Origin: Candidatus Physcousia equi
Lineage (GTDB): Bacteria; Bacteroidota; Bacteroidia; Bacteroidales; Bacteroidaceae
Assembly (NCBI GenBank): GCA_018065005.1
Contig: JAGHUD010000039.1
Span: forward strand, 1 to 62,011
DNA length: 62,011 bases
Direction: 5' to 3'
Shown: positions 37,414-45,049 of the stretch, piece after piece
Position numbering within the stretch: the first letter of the stretch is position 1
How the letters are laid out: each line of letters begins with the position of its first letter
Notes under the pieces: generated by a model
Database searches by the model: none
What the model saw: the letters and a program-made list of their open reading frames with translations, nothing else
Told to the model about the DNA's origin: nothing
Program-made: the position numbers and the translations under genes

Positions 37414-37556
37414 TTCTTTCAGCAGTTTTATCTTTGCGATTTAACTGAAGTTCTATCTTTGTGCTTATCCGCACTTTTATTTTTGCACATAGCTGCAGTT
37501 TTTGCGATTTAGCAGCAGTTCTGTATTTTGTGTTTAGCAGCAGTATCGTTGCTGCG
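37414..37556. repeat. Degenerate repeat array between uvrC and apt
   Basis: Units of about 20-25 bp alternate a GCAGCAGTT-like half with a TATCTTTG-like half (GCAGTTTTATCTTTGCG, GAAGTTCTATCTTTGTGC, GCAGCAGTTCTGTATTTTG). Several halves match the -7 promoter form TAnnTTTG on the plus strand, pointing antisense to apt. Both flanking genes are on the minus strand. Confidence 0.5.
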
Positions 37557-37595
37557 TATTTCTTGTGCGGAACTGCGGGGTGGGGTAGGGGGCAA

Positions 37596-38126
37596 TCAAA
37601 TGCGCAACAATGCAGTGATGTCACATTTTGCGGGGAATGCTGCTCTTCCGTTAAGTCCTTCGATGGTCAATTCGATGATGAAGTTTATGAAGGTTGCTTT
37701 GGGATTGAATTGCTGCACCAATTGGTAGGCAGCCAACATCGAACCGCCTGTTGCGAGCAGGTCGTCGTGGAGTAGGACCACGTCATCTTCTGTGATGGCG
37801 TCTGAGTGTATCTCAATCATGTCGGTGCCATATTCCTTCTCGTAGGCGATCTTTCTTGTGTCGGCAGGCAGTTTTCCTGCTTTTCTGCACATCACAAAGC
37901 CTGCTCCCAATTTGTGTGCTACGATGGCACCAATGACGAATCCACGGCTTTCGATGCCTACCACTTTGGTGATGCCCTTGTCTTTGTACATCTCACAGAT
38001 TTCGTCCACCATGATGTCCAAGCATTTCGGATTTTTAAATAATGTGCTCACATCTTTGAACTGGATGCCCTTGATGGGGAAGTCGGGAATGTTGCGAAGA
38101 TTGCTCAGAAGTGTTTCGTTGTTCAT
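37596..38126 (-). CDS. apt: Adenine phosphoribosyltransferase
   Basis: Apt salvages adenine with PRPP to AMP. The 176-residue cytosolic enzyme begins NIPDFPIKGIQFKDVSTLF, typical of the family, has GIESRGFVIGAIVAHKLGAG, and carries the PRPP-binding signature VVLLHDDLLATGGSMLAA. The second aspartate of the signature is present. It lies between mnmG and uvrC, all on the minus strand. Confidence 0.97.
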   Translation of the reverse strand: MNNETLLSNLRNIPDFPIKGIQFKDVSTLFKNPKCLDIMVDEICEMYKDKGITKVVGIESRGFVIGAIVAHKLGAGFVMCRKAGKLPADTRKIAYEKEYGTDMIEIHSDAITEDDVVLLHDDLLATGGSMLAAYQLVQQFNPKATFINFIIELTIEGLNGRAAFPAKCDITALLRI

Positions 38127-38144
38127 ATTTGATATTTATTTAGG

Positions 38145-38276
38145 TTCTGCTGCACACAGGAGTTAGCTTCTGCCGCACCACGGAATTAGTTCTGGCAAGT
38201 ACGAAATTGGTTCTGTCGCACCACGGAATAGTTCTGCCGCATAGATGAAATTCGTTCTGCCAAGCTTAGAGGGGCA
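38145..38276. repeat. Degenerate 21-23 bp tandem repeat upstream of apt (6 units)
   Basis: Units begin TTCTG at 38145, 38168, 38190, 38211, 38232 and 38255. The best-conserved form is TTCTGCCGCACCACGGAAT followed by TAG. The period and TTCTGCYGCA start resemble the 22-bp palindromic family, but the second half of the palindrome is lost. The array lies between mnmG and apt. Confidence 0.65.
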
Positions 38277-38398
38277 GACAGGTTGGTGTCATAGACCGTT
38301 CACGGGCATTTACCAATGAGTTTGTTTGTGCCACTGGATTGTACGTCGCAGTGTAGCGCAAACAAGTAGCTCTTGTCAGCTGTGATGAGTAGCTCTTG

Positions 38399-40408
38399 TC
38401 ATCGGTGCATGAGAACGAGCAGCACATTGATATCGCTGGGCGATACACCAGGAATACGGCTTGCTTGCGCAAGTGTTTCGGGATTGATGCGCTCAAGTTT
38501 TTGGCGTGCCTCTGTAGAGAGAGCGTTCAGTTCTGCGTAGTTGAAGCGGTCGCGTATTCGGATGCTCTCGAGCCGATGCATCTTTTCAGCCTCCTGCCGT
38601 TCGCGTGCGATGTATCCGTGGTATTTGATACCAATCTCTGCTGCCTCGATCGTTTCTTCTGCGAGAGGAGCTTCATGCAGTTCGCGCAGCAATGCACTTA
38701 GCTTGTTAAGGTGGGGGGCAATGCCATTGATGGTGACGCCAGGGCGCGCGAGAATGTCGATGAGTTTACATCCTTTGGTGAGTGGTGCTTCGCCGATGGA
38801 GGAGAGATAGTCGTTGACGTGAACAGCCTTGACAGAACAATCTGTGGCGAAGTCTGTGATGCGATTGATGAGCGCTTTCTTCTGCTGCCATGTGTCGTGG
38901 CGGAACGAATCTGCGAGTCCGAGCGCATAGGCACGCTCAGTGAGACGAGCATCTGTGTTGTCCTGGCGGAGGAGAATGCGGTATTCGGCACGCGAGGTGA
39001 ACATACGATAGGGTTCGTCTACTCCTTTCGTGACGAGGTCATCGATGAGCACACCAATATAGGCTTCGTCTCGATGCAACACAAACGTCTGATTACCAGA
39101 GCACTTCAGTGCAGCATTGGCGCCAGCAACGAGTCCTTGTCCTGCCGCTTCTTCGTAGCCCGTTGTGCCGTTGACCTGCCCAGCCATGAAGAGACCATCA
39201 ACGACACGCGACTCCAGCGTGTGCTCCAGTTGTGTAGGGTCAAAGAAATCATATTCAATGGCATAGCCTGGACGATAGATGTTCAGATTGCGGAAAGCAG
39301 GAATGAGGCGCAATGCTTCTATCTGCACGTCGATGGGGAGCGATGACGAGAATCCGTTGAGATAGTATTCTTGGGTGTTATATCCTTCAGGTTCCAGAAA
39401 GAGTTGGTGCTGGTCCTTTTCGGCAAAGGTGACGAGTTTGGTTTCAATGCTCGGACAGTAACGTGGACCGATGCTCTGAATCTGTCCGTTGAAAAGAGGA
39501 GAGTCGGCAAGACCTGCACGCAAGCGGTCGTGCACATCGGGATTGGTGTAGGTGATCCAACAGGGAAGGGTAGGGCGTTCTCCCATCGACGGCAGAGTGA
39601 TGGGGCACGCACCCGACTGCGACGTTCCTCTTGCCGAAGAAGGTGTTCCCATTTGCGACGTTCCGGCAGTCAAGCATGGTTGGGTCGACGGAGCAGACGA
39701 TGATGCAGGAAGGAAGGAGAAGTGTCTGCCTTCCTTGTCGCCTTGTTGCTCGGTCATGAGTGAAAAGTCGACCGATCGAGCATCGATGCGCACTGGAGTT
39801 CCAGTCTTCATTCTGTCGGCGCGTATGCCGTGTCGGGTGATGGACTCGGTGAGGTGGAGTGAAGGAGGCTCAGCACATCTGCCTCCGGGTAGTTTGGTGC
39901 GTCCGATGTGCATGAGTCCATTGAGGAAGGTGCCAGCGGTGATGACCACACAGCGCGCACGAAGGGTGACGTCCATGTAGGTCTGAACCCCGGTGACTAT
40001 GGGGCGCGAGCCGGCTGGATGCTCCACGAGCAGTTCCTTCACCTGGTCTTGCCAGATGTGCAGGTTGGGCGTGTTTTCGAGTATGCTACGCCATGCCCAG
40101 ATGAAGCGGCCACGGTCGCACTGAGCGCGTGGACTCCACATGGCAGGTCCCTTTGAACGGTTGAGCATACGGAACTGCAGTGTGGTGGCATCTGTCACTA
40201 ATCCCATGAATCCACCCAAGGCATCGATTTCTCTCACGATTTGTCCTTTTGCGATGCCACCGACAGCTGGGTTGCACGACATTTGAGCAATCTTGTTCAT
40301 GTCCATAGTGACGAGACAAGTCTTCGCCCCCATCCTTGCACTTGCTGTTGCCGCCTCGCATCCTGCGTGTCCGGCACCGACAACGATGACATCGAATTTC
40401 AGTTCCAT
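38399..40408 (-). CDS. mnmG: tRNA uridine-5-carboxymethylaminomethyl modification enzyme MnmG
   Basis: MnmG, with MnmE, installs the carboxymethylaminomethyl group at U34 of several tRNAs using FAD. The dinucleotide-binding loop is VVGAGHAGCEAA (residues 9-20). Other signatures are MSCNPAVGGIAKGQIVREIDAL split across its length, GPRYCPSIETKLVTF, and MFTSRAEYRILLRQDN. The protein is 669 residues, about 40 longer than usual. The excess is a Ser/Pro/Thr/Cys-rich segment at about residues 233-279, between RHFSFL and LPCWITYTNP, which most homologues bridge in about 10 residues. All core motifs on both sides are intact. Confidence 0.97.
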   Translation of the reverse strand: MELKFDVIVVGAGHAGCEAATASARMGAKTCLVTMDMNKIAQMSCNPAVGGIAKGQIVREIDALGGFMGLVTDATTLQFRMLNRSKGPAMWSPRAQCDRGRFIWAWRSILENTPNLHIWQDQVKELLVEHPAGSRPIVTGVQTYMDVTLRARCVVITAGTFLNGLMHIGRTKLPGGRCAEPPSLHLTESITRHGIRADRMKTGTPVRIDARSVDFSLMTEQQGDKEGRHFSFLPASSSAPSTQPCLTAGTSQMGTPSSARGTSQSGACPITLPSMGERPTLPCWITYTNPDVHDRLRAGLADSPLFNGQIQSIGPRYCPSIETKLVTFAEKDQHQLFLEPEGYNTQEYYLNGFSSSLPIDVQIEALRLIPAFRNLNIYRPGYAIEYDFFDPTQLEHTLESRVVDGLFMAGQVNGTTGYEEAAGQGLVAGANAALKCSGNQTFVLHRDEAYIGVLIDDLVTKGVDEPYRMFTSRAEYRILLRQDNTDARLTERAYALGLADSFRHDTWQQKKALINRITDFATDCSVKAVHVNDYLSSIGEAPLTKGCKLIDILARPGVTINGIAPHLNKLSALLRELHEAPLAEETIEAAEIGIKYHGYIARERQEAEKMHRLESIRIRDRFNYAELNALSTEARQKLERINPETLAQASRIPGVSPSDINVLLVLMHR

Positions 40409-40434
40409 TTTGTTCCGTTTTCAGTTTTTCCGTA

Positions 40435-40442
40435 CAAAAGTA
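40435..40442 (-). promoter_or_regulatory. Candidate -7 box for mnmG
   Basis: The minus strand reads TACTTTTG, 27 nt before the start codon at 40408. The upstream element is not clear. Confidence 0.4.
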
Positions 40443-40474
40443 GTAAAAAAAGGTGAAACTATTGCATCGTTTGC

Positions 40475-40505
40475 TTGCACAAATTACAAAAAAGTCATAA
40501 ATTTG
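40475..40505 (+). promoter_or_regulatory. Promoter for the frdCAB operon
   Basis: TTG at 40475 and TAAATTTG at 40498-40505 have the exact 23-nt offset. Transcription would start near 40512, just before the 33-bp repeats, giving a leader of about 195 nt. Confidence 0.65.
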
Positions 40506-40515
40506 CGCCAAATAT

Positions 40516-40645
40516 ACCCATTAGTCGGTATGTGGCAAAGAAGCACTTACTCGTTAACCGGCATGCAGCAAAGAAGCACTTACCCATTAGCCGTATGCAG
40601 CAAAGAAGCACTTACCCATTAGTCGTATGCAGCAGAGAAGCGCTG
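40516..40645 (+). repeat. 33-bp tandem repeat in the frdC leader (4 units)
   Basis: Units start at 40516, 40549, 40582 and 40614. Each reads ACCCATTAGTCG (or a variant), then a TATG, then GCAGCAAAGAAGCACTT. The array occupies most of the predicted 5' leader of frdCAB. It is not evidently coding: the fourth unit is out of phase. Confidence 0.85.
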
Positions 40646-40706
40646 TGCGTAGCAAAATAAAACAAAACAATAATTTATTCACTAATTAATCAATCATCAA
40701 AAAACT

Positions 40707-41753
40707 ATGTGGTTATTCAATTCATCAATTGGTAGGAAAGTAGTGATGTCGGTAACCGGCGTTGCCCTTGTCCTGTTTTTGACATTCCACGGTCTGATGA
40801 ACGTTGTAGCGCTGTTCAGTGCCAACGGTTATAATTGGATTTGTGAGATGTTGGGTACGAACTGGTACGCACTGGTCGGCACGGCAGGCCTTGCAGCACT
40901 GGTAGTCATTCACTTCGTGTATGCATTCATCCTCACGTTTCAGAACCGCAAGGCACGCGGCAACAACCGCTACGCCGTTGTGGACAAGCCTGAGAAGGTA
41001 GAGTGGGCCAGCCAGAACATGCTCGTCATTGGTCTGATTGTCGTTCTCGGCCTTTTGCTTCATCTCTACAACTTCTGGGCACACATGATGTTCGGTGAGC
41101 TCTTCATCGACGAAAGCCCCCTCCGCACCGACGGTTACTACTGGATCAGCATGACCTTCCACGGCAACACCAATCCCTGCTCAGCCCCCACCACCTGTGG
41201 TATCATCTACACCGTCATCTACCTCGTATGGCTTGCCCTCATTTGGATGCATCTGAACCACGGCATTTGGAGTGCGATGCAAACCATGGGTTGGAGCGGC
41301 AAGACCTGGCTCAAGCGCTGGCAGTGCATTGGCAAGATTGTTTCCACCATCATCATTGCCCTCTTCGTAGCCGTAGCCGTGAAGTTCTGCATCTTCGGTA
41401 GCAGCTACAAGTTCATCCCCGCCAGCGAAGTGCAGAAGTGCGAGATGAAGTCTTGCCCCATGCAGGATGAGTGCTGCAAGGGTGCTTGCGATGAGTGCTG
41501 CAAGGGTGCTTGCGATGAGTGCTGCAAGGGCGCTTGCGATGAGTGCTGCAAAGGTGCTTGCGATGAGTGCTGCAAAGGTGCTTGCGACGAGTGCTGCAAG
41601 TCAGGTCAGTGCGCAGGTCAGTGCCAGTCATCACAGTGTGGCGAATGCCCCAAGGCAGGTCAGTGCGGTCAGTGCCCCGAGTCTGTACCCGGCGCCGTAG
41701 CCCCCGAAGCAGAGGTAGCGCCAACTGCTGAAGTAGCATCAGCAGGCGAATAA
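40707..41753 (+). CDS. frdC: Fumarate reductase/succinate dehydrogenase cytochrome b subunit with Cys-rich tail
   Basis: The first 230 residues form a normal five-helix diheme-type membrane anchor (MWLFNSSIGRKVVMSVTG, helix-rich with His at HGLMN, IHFVYAF, HLYNFW and HLNHGIW) that passes electrons between quinol and the catalytic subunits. From about residue 246 an unusual extension begins: KCEMKSC, then five exact repeats of DECCKGAC (residues 254-293), then DECCKSGQC and further GQC/GEC units, about 25 Cys in all, ending in an Ala/Glu/Pro tail. With five helices and a cytoplasmic N-terminus the tail would face the periplasm. The usual length is near 230; this protein has 348 residues. Metal binding is an inference. 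frdA follows after 38 bp. Confidence 0.93.
   Translation: MWLFNSSIGRKVVMSVTGVALVLFLTFHGLMNVVALFSANGYNWICEMLGTNWYALVGTAGLAALVVIHFVYAFILTFQNRKARGNNRYAVVDKPEKVEWASQNMLVIGLIVVLGLLLHLYNFWAHMMFGELFIDESPLRTDGYYWISMTFHGNTNPCSAPTTCGIIYTVIYLVWLALIWMHLNHGIWSAMQTMGWSGKTWLKRWQCIGKIVSTIIIALFVAVAVKFCIFGSSYKFIPASEVQKCEMKSCPMQDECCKGACDECCKGACDECCKGACDECCKGACDECCKGACDECCKSGQCAGQCQSSQCGECPKAGQCGQCPESVPGAVAPEAEVAPTAEVASAGE
41466..41600 (+). repeat. In-frame 24-bp tandem repeat encoding DECCKGAC
   Basis: Five 24-bp units start at 41466, 41490, 41514, 41538 and 41562, followed by a partial sixth. Each begins GATGAGTGCTGCAA. Variation is synonymous only (AAG/AAA, GGT/GGC), so the peptide is kept while the DNA drifts slightly. 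Confidence 0.95.
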
Positions 41754-41791
41754 TCAGCAATCGAAGAATCTATTAGACTAAAGTAATAATT

Positions 41792-43774
41792 ATGGCAAAG
41801 ACAATAAATTCGAGAATTCCCGAGGGACCCGTTGCTGAGAAGTGGACCAACTACAAGGCACATCAGCGTTTGGTGAACCCCAAGAACAAACTGAAGCTCG
41901 ACGTCATCGTCGTAGGCACCGGTCTGGCAGGCGCCAGCGCAGCCTCTTCGTTGGCAGAGATGGGCTTCAACGTGTACAACTTCTGCATCCAGGACTCGCC
42001 CCGTCGTGCACACTCCATTGCAGCCCAGGGTGGTATCAATGCAGCCAAGAACTATCAGAACGATGGCGACAGCGTCTATCGTCTGTTCTACGACACTGTC
42101 AAGGGTGGTGACTATCGTGCCCGCGAAGCCAATGTCTATCGTCTCGCCGAAGTCAGCAACAACATCATCGACCAATGCGTGGCACAGGGCGTCCCCTTCG
42201 CACGCGAGTACGGTGGTATGCTCGCCAACCGTTCCTTCGGTGGCGCGCAGGTGAGCCGTACGTTCTATGCCAAAGGTCAGACTGGCCAGCAGCTCCTCCT
42301 CGGAGCCTACAGTTCGCTCTCGAAGGAAGTTCAGCGCGGCAAGGTGAAGCTCTACACGCGCTATGAGATGGAAGACGTCGTTGTCATCGATGGCAAGGCA
42401 CGCGGCATCATTGCCAAGAACCTCGTCACCGGCAAGCTCGAGCGCTTCACCGCCAATGCCGTGGTCATCGCCACGGGCGGTTATGGCAATGCCTATTTCC
42501 TCTCCACCAACGCCATGGGTTGCAACTGCACCGCAGCCATTCAGTGCTACCGCAAGGGAGCCATGATGGCCAACCCCTCTTACGTGCAGATCCATCCCAC
42601 CTGCATCCCTGTGCACGGCGACAAGCAGTCAAAGCTCACCCTCATGTCAGAGTCGCTGCGTAACGACGGCCGCATCTGGGTGCCCAAGAAGCTCGAAGAC
42701 GCCAAGGCACTGCAGGCAGGCACCAAGCAAGGCTATGAGATACCCGAAGAAGACCGCGACTACTATCTGGAGCGCCGCTATCCCGCCTTCGGCAACCTCG
42801 TGCCCCGCGACGTGGCAAGCCGCGCAGCCAAGGAGCGTTGCGACAAGGGCTTCGGAGTGAACAACACCGGTCTGGCGGTCTTCCTCGACTTCTCCGAGTC
42901 AATCCAGCGCCTCGGCATCAACGAGATTCGTCAGCGCTATGGCAACCTCTTCGATATGTATGAAGAGATCACCGACGTGAACCCCGGCGAGAAGGCAAAG
43001 ACCGTGAATGGTGTGGACTACTACCACCCCATGATGATCTTCCCCGCTATCCACTACACGATGGGTGGCGTATGGGTGGACTACGAACTGCAGACGAGCA
43101 TTCCCGGTCTGTTCGCCATCGGCGAGTGCAACTTCTCCGACCACGGAGCCAACCGCCTCGGTGCATCAGCCCTCATGCAGGGACTTGCCGACGGCTACTT
43201 CGTGCTTCCCTACACCATCCAGAACTACCTTGCCGACCAGTCGCTTTGGGGCAAGATCGGCACCGACCATCCCGAGTTTGAGAAGACGGAGAAAGCCGTA
43301 CAGGCCGAAATAGACCGCCTCATGAACATCAAGAGCAAGCGCTCTGTTGACTCCATCCACAAGGAGCTTGGCCACATCATGTGGGAGCATGTCGGCATGG
43401 GCCGCACGAAGGAAGGTCTGGAAGAAGGTCTCAAGCTCCTCAAGCAGATCCGCAAGGAGTTTGACACCAACCTCTTCATCCCCGGCAGCAAGGAGGGTCT
43501 CAACGTCGAGCTCGACAAGGCCATCCACCTGCGCGACTTCATCCTCATGGGTGAGCTCGTCGCCTACGATGCCCTCCATCGCGAGGAGTCATGCGGTGGT
43601 CACTTCCGCGAGGAGCACCAAACGGAAGAGGGCGAAGCCAAGCGCGACGACCAGAACTTCTTCTACGTAGGTTGCTGGGACTATCAGGGCAGCGACGACA
43701 AGGCACCCGAGCTCAACAAGGAGCCCCTCGTCTATGAAGCAATCAAGGTGCAGACGCGTAACTATAAGAACTAA
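41792..43774 (+). CDS. frdA: Fumarate reductase/succinate dehydrogenase flavoprotein subunit
   Basis: The catalytic subunit interconverts fumarate and succinate at a covalently bound FAD on the inner face of the membrane. The FAD loop is [20 protein letters not shown], and [19 protein letters not shown] contains the His-Ser-Ile-Ala-Ala-Gln-Gly-Gly signature around the flavinylated His. The substrate region includes [21 protein letters not shown] and the C-terminal Arg in [13 protein letters not shown]. The 660-residue length fits Bacteroidales FrdA. In strictly fermentative Bacteroidales the reaction runs toward succinate. frdB follows after 70 bp. Confidence 0.97.
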   Translation: MAKTINSRIPEGPVAEKWTNYKAHQRLVNPKNKLKLDVIVVGTGLAGASAASSLAEMGFNVYNFCIQDSPRRAHSIAAQGGINAAKNYQNDGDSVYRLFYDTVKGGDYRAREANVYRLAEVSNNIIDQCVAQGVPFAREYGGMLANRSFGGAQVSRTFYAKGQTGQQLLLGAYSSLSKEVQRGKVKLYTRYEMEDVVVIDGKARGIIAKNLVTGKLERFTANAVVIATGGYGNAYFLSTNAMGCNCTAAIQCYRKGAMMANPSYVQIHPTCIPVHGDKQSKLTLMSESLRNDGRIWVPKKLEDAKALQAGTKQGYEIPEEDRDYYLERRYPAFGNLVPRDVASRAAKERCDKGFGVNNTGLAVFLDFSESIQRLGINEIRQRYGNLFDMYEEITDVNPGEKAKTVNGVDYYHPMMIFPAIHYTMGGVWVDYELQTSIPGLFAIGECNFSDHGANRLGASALMQGLADGYFVLPYTIQNYLADQSLWGKIGTDHPEFEKTEKAVQAEIDRLMNIKSKRSVDSIHKELGHIMWEHVGMGRTKEGLEEGLKLLKQIRKEFDTNLFIPGSKEGLNVELDKAIHLRDFILMGELVAYDALHREESCGGHFREEHQTEEGEAKRDDQNFFYVGCWDYQGSDDKAPELNKEPLVYEAIKVQTRNYKN

Positions 43775-43844
43775 TTTAGGAAACTAAGCAACCTGCCGTT
43801 CTTTCGTTAGCAAAAACGTCAAAACCACTAAAAGACTAAATACA

Positions 43845-44603
43845 ATGGCAAAGAATATTAGTGTAACAGTAAAGTTCTGGAAGCAGAACGGACCCAAAGA
43901 CAAGGGTCATTTCGATACCCACGAGTTGAAGAACATCCCCGATGACACTTCATTCCTCGAAGCACTCGACATCATGAACGAGGAACTCATTGCCGCAGGC
44001 AAGGAGCCCTTCGTGTTCGACCACGACTGCCGTGAGGGCATCTGCGGCATGTGTTCGCTCTACATCAACGGCACGCCGCACGGCAAGACCGAGCGCGGAG
44101 CCACCACCTGCCAGCTCTACATGCGCAAGTTCAACAACGGCGACACCATCACCGTCGAGCCCTGGCGCTCAGCCGGCTTCCCCGTCATCAAGGACTGCAT
44201 GGTCGACCGCAATGCCTTCGACAAGATCATCCAGGCAGGCGGCTATACCACCGTGCGTGCCGGACAGGCACAGGATGCCAACTCCATCCTCATCCCCAAA
44301 GAAGATGCCGACGAAGCCATGGACTGCGCCAGCTGCATCGGTTGCGGCGCCTGCGTAGCAGCCTGCAAGAACGGTTCTGCCATGCTCTTCGTCAGCTCCA
44401 AGGTGAGCCAGTTGGCCCTCCTGCCTCAGGGCAAGGTAGAGGCTGCCAAGCGCGCCAAGGCTATGGTGGCAAAGATGGACGAGCTGGGCTTCGGCAACTG
44501 CACCAACACACGTGCCTGCGAAGCCGTATGCCCCAAGTGCGAGTCTATCTCCAACATTGCCCGCCTCAACCGCGAGTTCATTTGGGCTAAGATGAAAGAC
44601 TAA
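43845..44603 (+). CDS. frdB: Fumarate reductase/succinate dehydrogenase iron-sulfur subunit
   Basis: FrdB wires electrons from the cytochrome to FrdA. The N-terminal ferredoxin-like domain holds the [2Fe-2S] Cys in [16 protein letters not shown]. The C-terminal domain holds [14 protein letters not shown] for [4Fe-4S] and two further Cys clusters ([16 protein letters not shown]) for the remaining centre. The 252 residues are normal. This closes the operon; a strong terminator follows at 44666. Confidence 0.97.
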   Translation: MAKNISVTVKFWKQNGPKDKGHFDTHELKNIPDDTSFLEALDIMNEELIAAGKEPFVFDHDCREGICGMCSLYINGTPHGKTERGATTCQLYMRKFNNGDTITVEPWRSAGFPVIKDCMVDRNAFDKIIQAGGYTTVRAGQAQDANSILIPKEDADEAMDCASCIGCGACVAACKNGSAMLFVSSKVSQLALLPQGKVEAAKRAKAMVAKMDELGFGNCTNTRACEAVCPKCESISNIARLNREFIWAKMKD

Positions 44604-44614
44604 TCTGACACAGC

Positions 44615-44650
44615 ACCCCTCCTCATCGCACGAGGAGGGCTGCGCTCCCC
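44615..44650. repeat. GC-rich hairpin after frdB
   Basis: CCCTCCTC pairs with GAGGAGGG over a short loop, followed by a C-run. It resembles the element at 6038-6092. It has no T-run. Confidence 0.4.
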
Positions 44651-44662
44651 CCCCTCCATCAG

Positions 44663-44717
44663 AAAGAGGCGACGGATAATGGAAGCCATTCCATACATTC
44701 CGTCGCCTCTTTTTTTG
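44663..44717 (+). terminator. Terminator of the frdCAB operon
   Basis: GAGGCGACGGA (44666-44676) pairs with TCCGTCGCCTC (44699-44709), followed by TTTTTTT. The loop contains a second small stem (TGGAA/TTCCA). Confidence 0.9.
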
Positions 44718-44809
44718 TGGGGCAAAAGCCAATCAACCACGCCGCACAGCTGCGCCCAGAGCATAGGGGAGCAAAGCCGTTTCTTTGTCGTCCGATGAGG
44801 GAATTTCAG

Positions 44810-44919
44810 TTTCTGCTGCAGAACTTTTCAGTTTCTGCAGCAGAAACTTTCAGTTTCCGTAGCAGAACTTTTTAGTTTCTGCAGCAGAAACTTTCAGTTT
44901 CCGTAGCAGAACGATTTTT
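44810..44919. repeat. 22-bp palindromic tandem repeat, locus C (5 units)
   Basis: Units start every 22 bp at 44810, 44832, 44854, 44876 and 44898. Palindrome-type units (TTTCTGCTGCAGAA, TTTCTGCAGCAGAAA) give way to alternating TTTCCGTAGCAGAA units, implying a two-unit duplication. Spacers read CTTTCAG or CTTTTCAG. It lies between the convergent frdB and CoA-transferase genes. Confidence 0.92.
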
Positions 44920-44970
44920 TTCACCGAAGAACTGCCTTTTTCACGACGCAAGGAAGCGATCTGTTGGCAC

Positions 44971-45015
44971 AAAAAAGGACAGCGGAAAAGGGAAGAATCC
45001 GCTTTTCCGCTGTCC
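44971..45015 (-). terminator. Terminator of the CoA-transferase gene
   Basis: GGACAGCGGAAAAG (44977-44990) pairs with CTTTTCCGCTGTCC (45002-45015). On the minus strand it is followed by six T residues. Confidence 0.9.
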
Positions 45016-45049
45016 GGTGCACTGATGCGTCTTGTGGCAGAGGACCGGC

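Noticed and set aside
40475..40660. Small peptide-like frames over the 33-bp leader repeats (RSTYPL units)
   Set aside because: The fourth repeat is a base shorter and breaks the frame, there is no good start, and the array sits in a predicted leader.
41405..41760. Minus-strand frames across the Cys repeat (HSSQAPLQ-type repeats)
   Set aside because: They simply reflect the complement of the 24-bp repeat in frdC; no start signal or conserved domain supports them.
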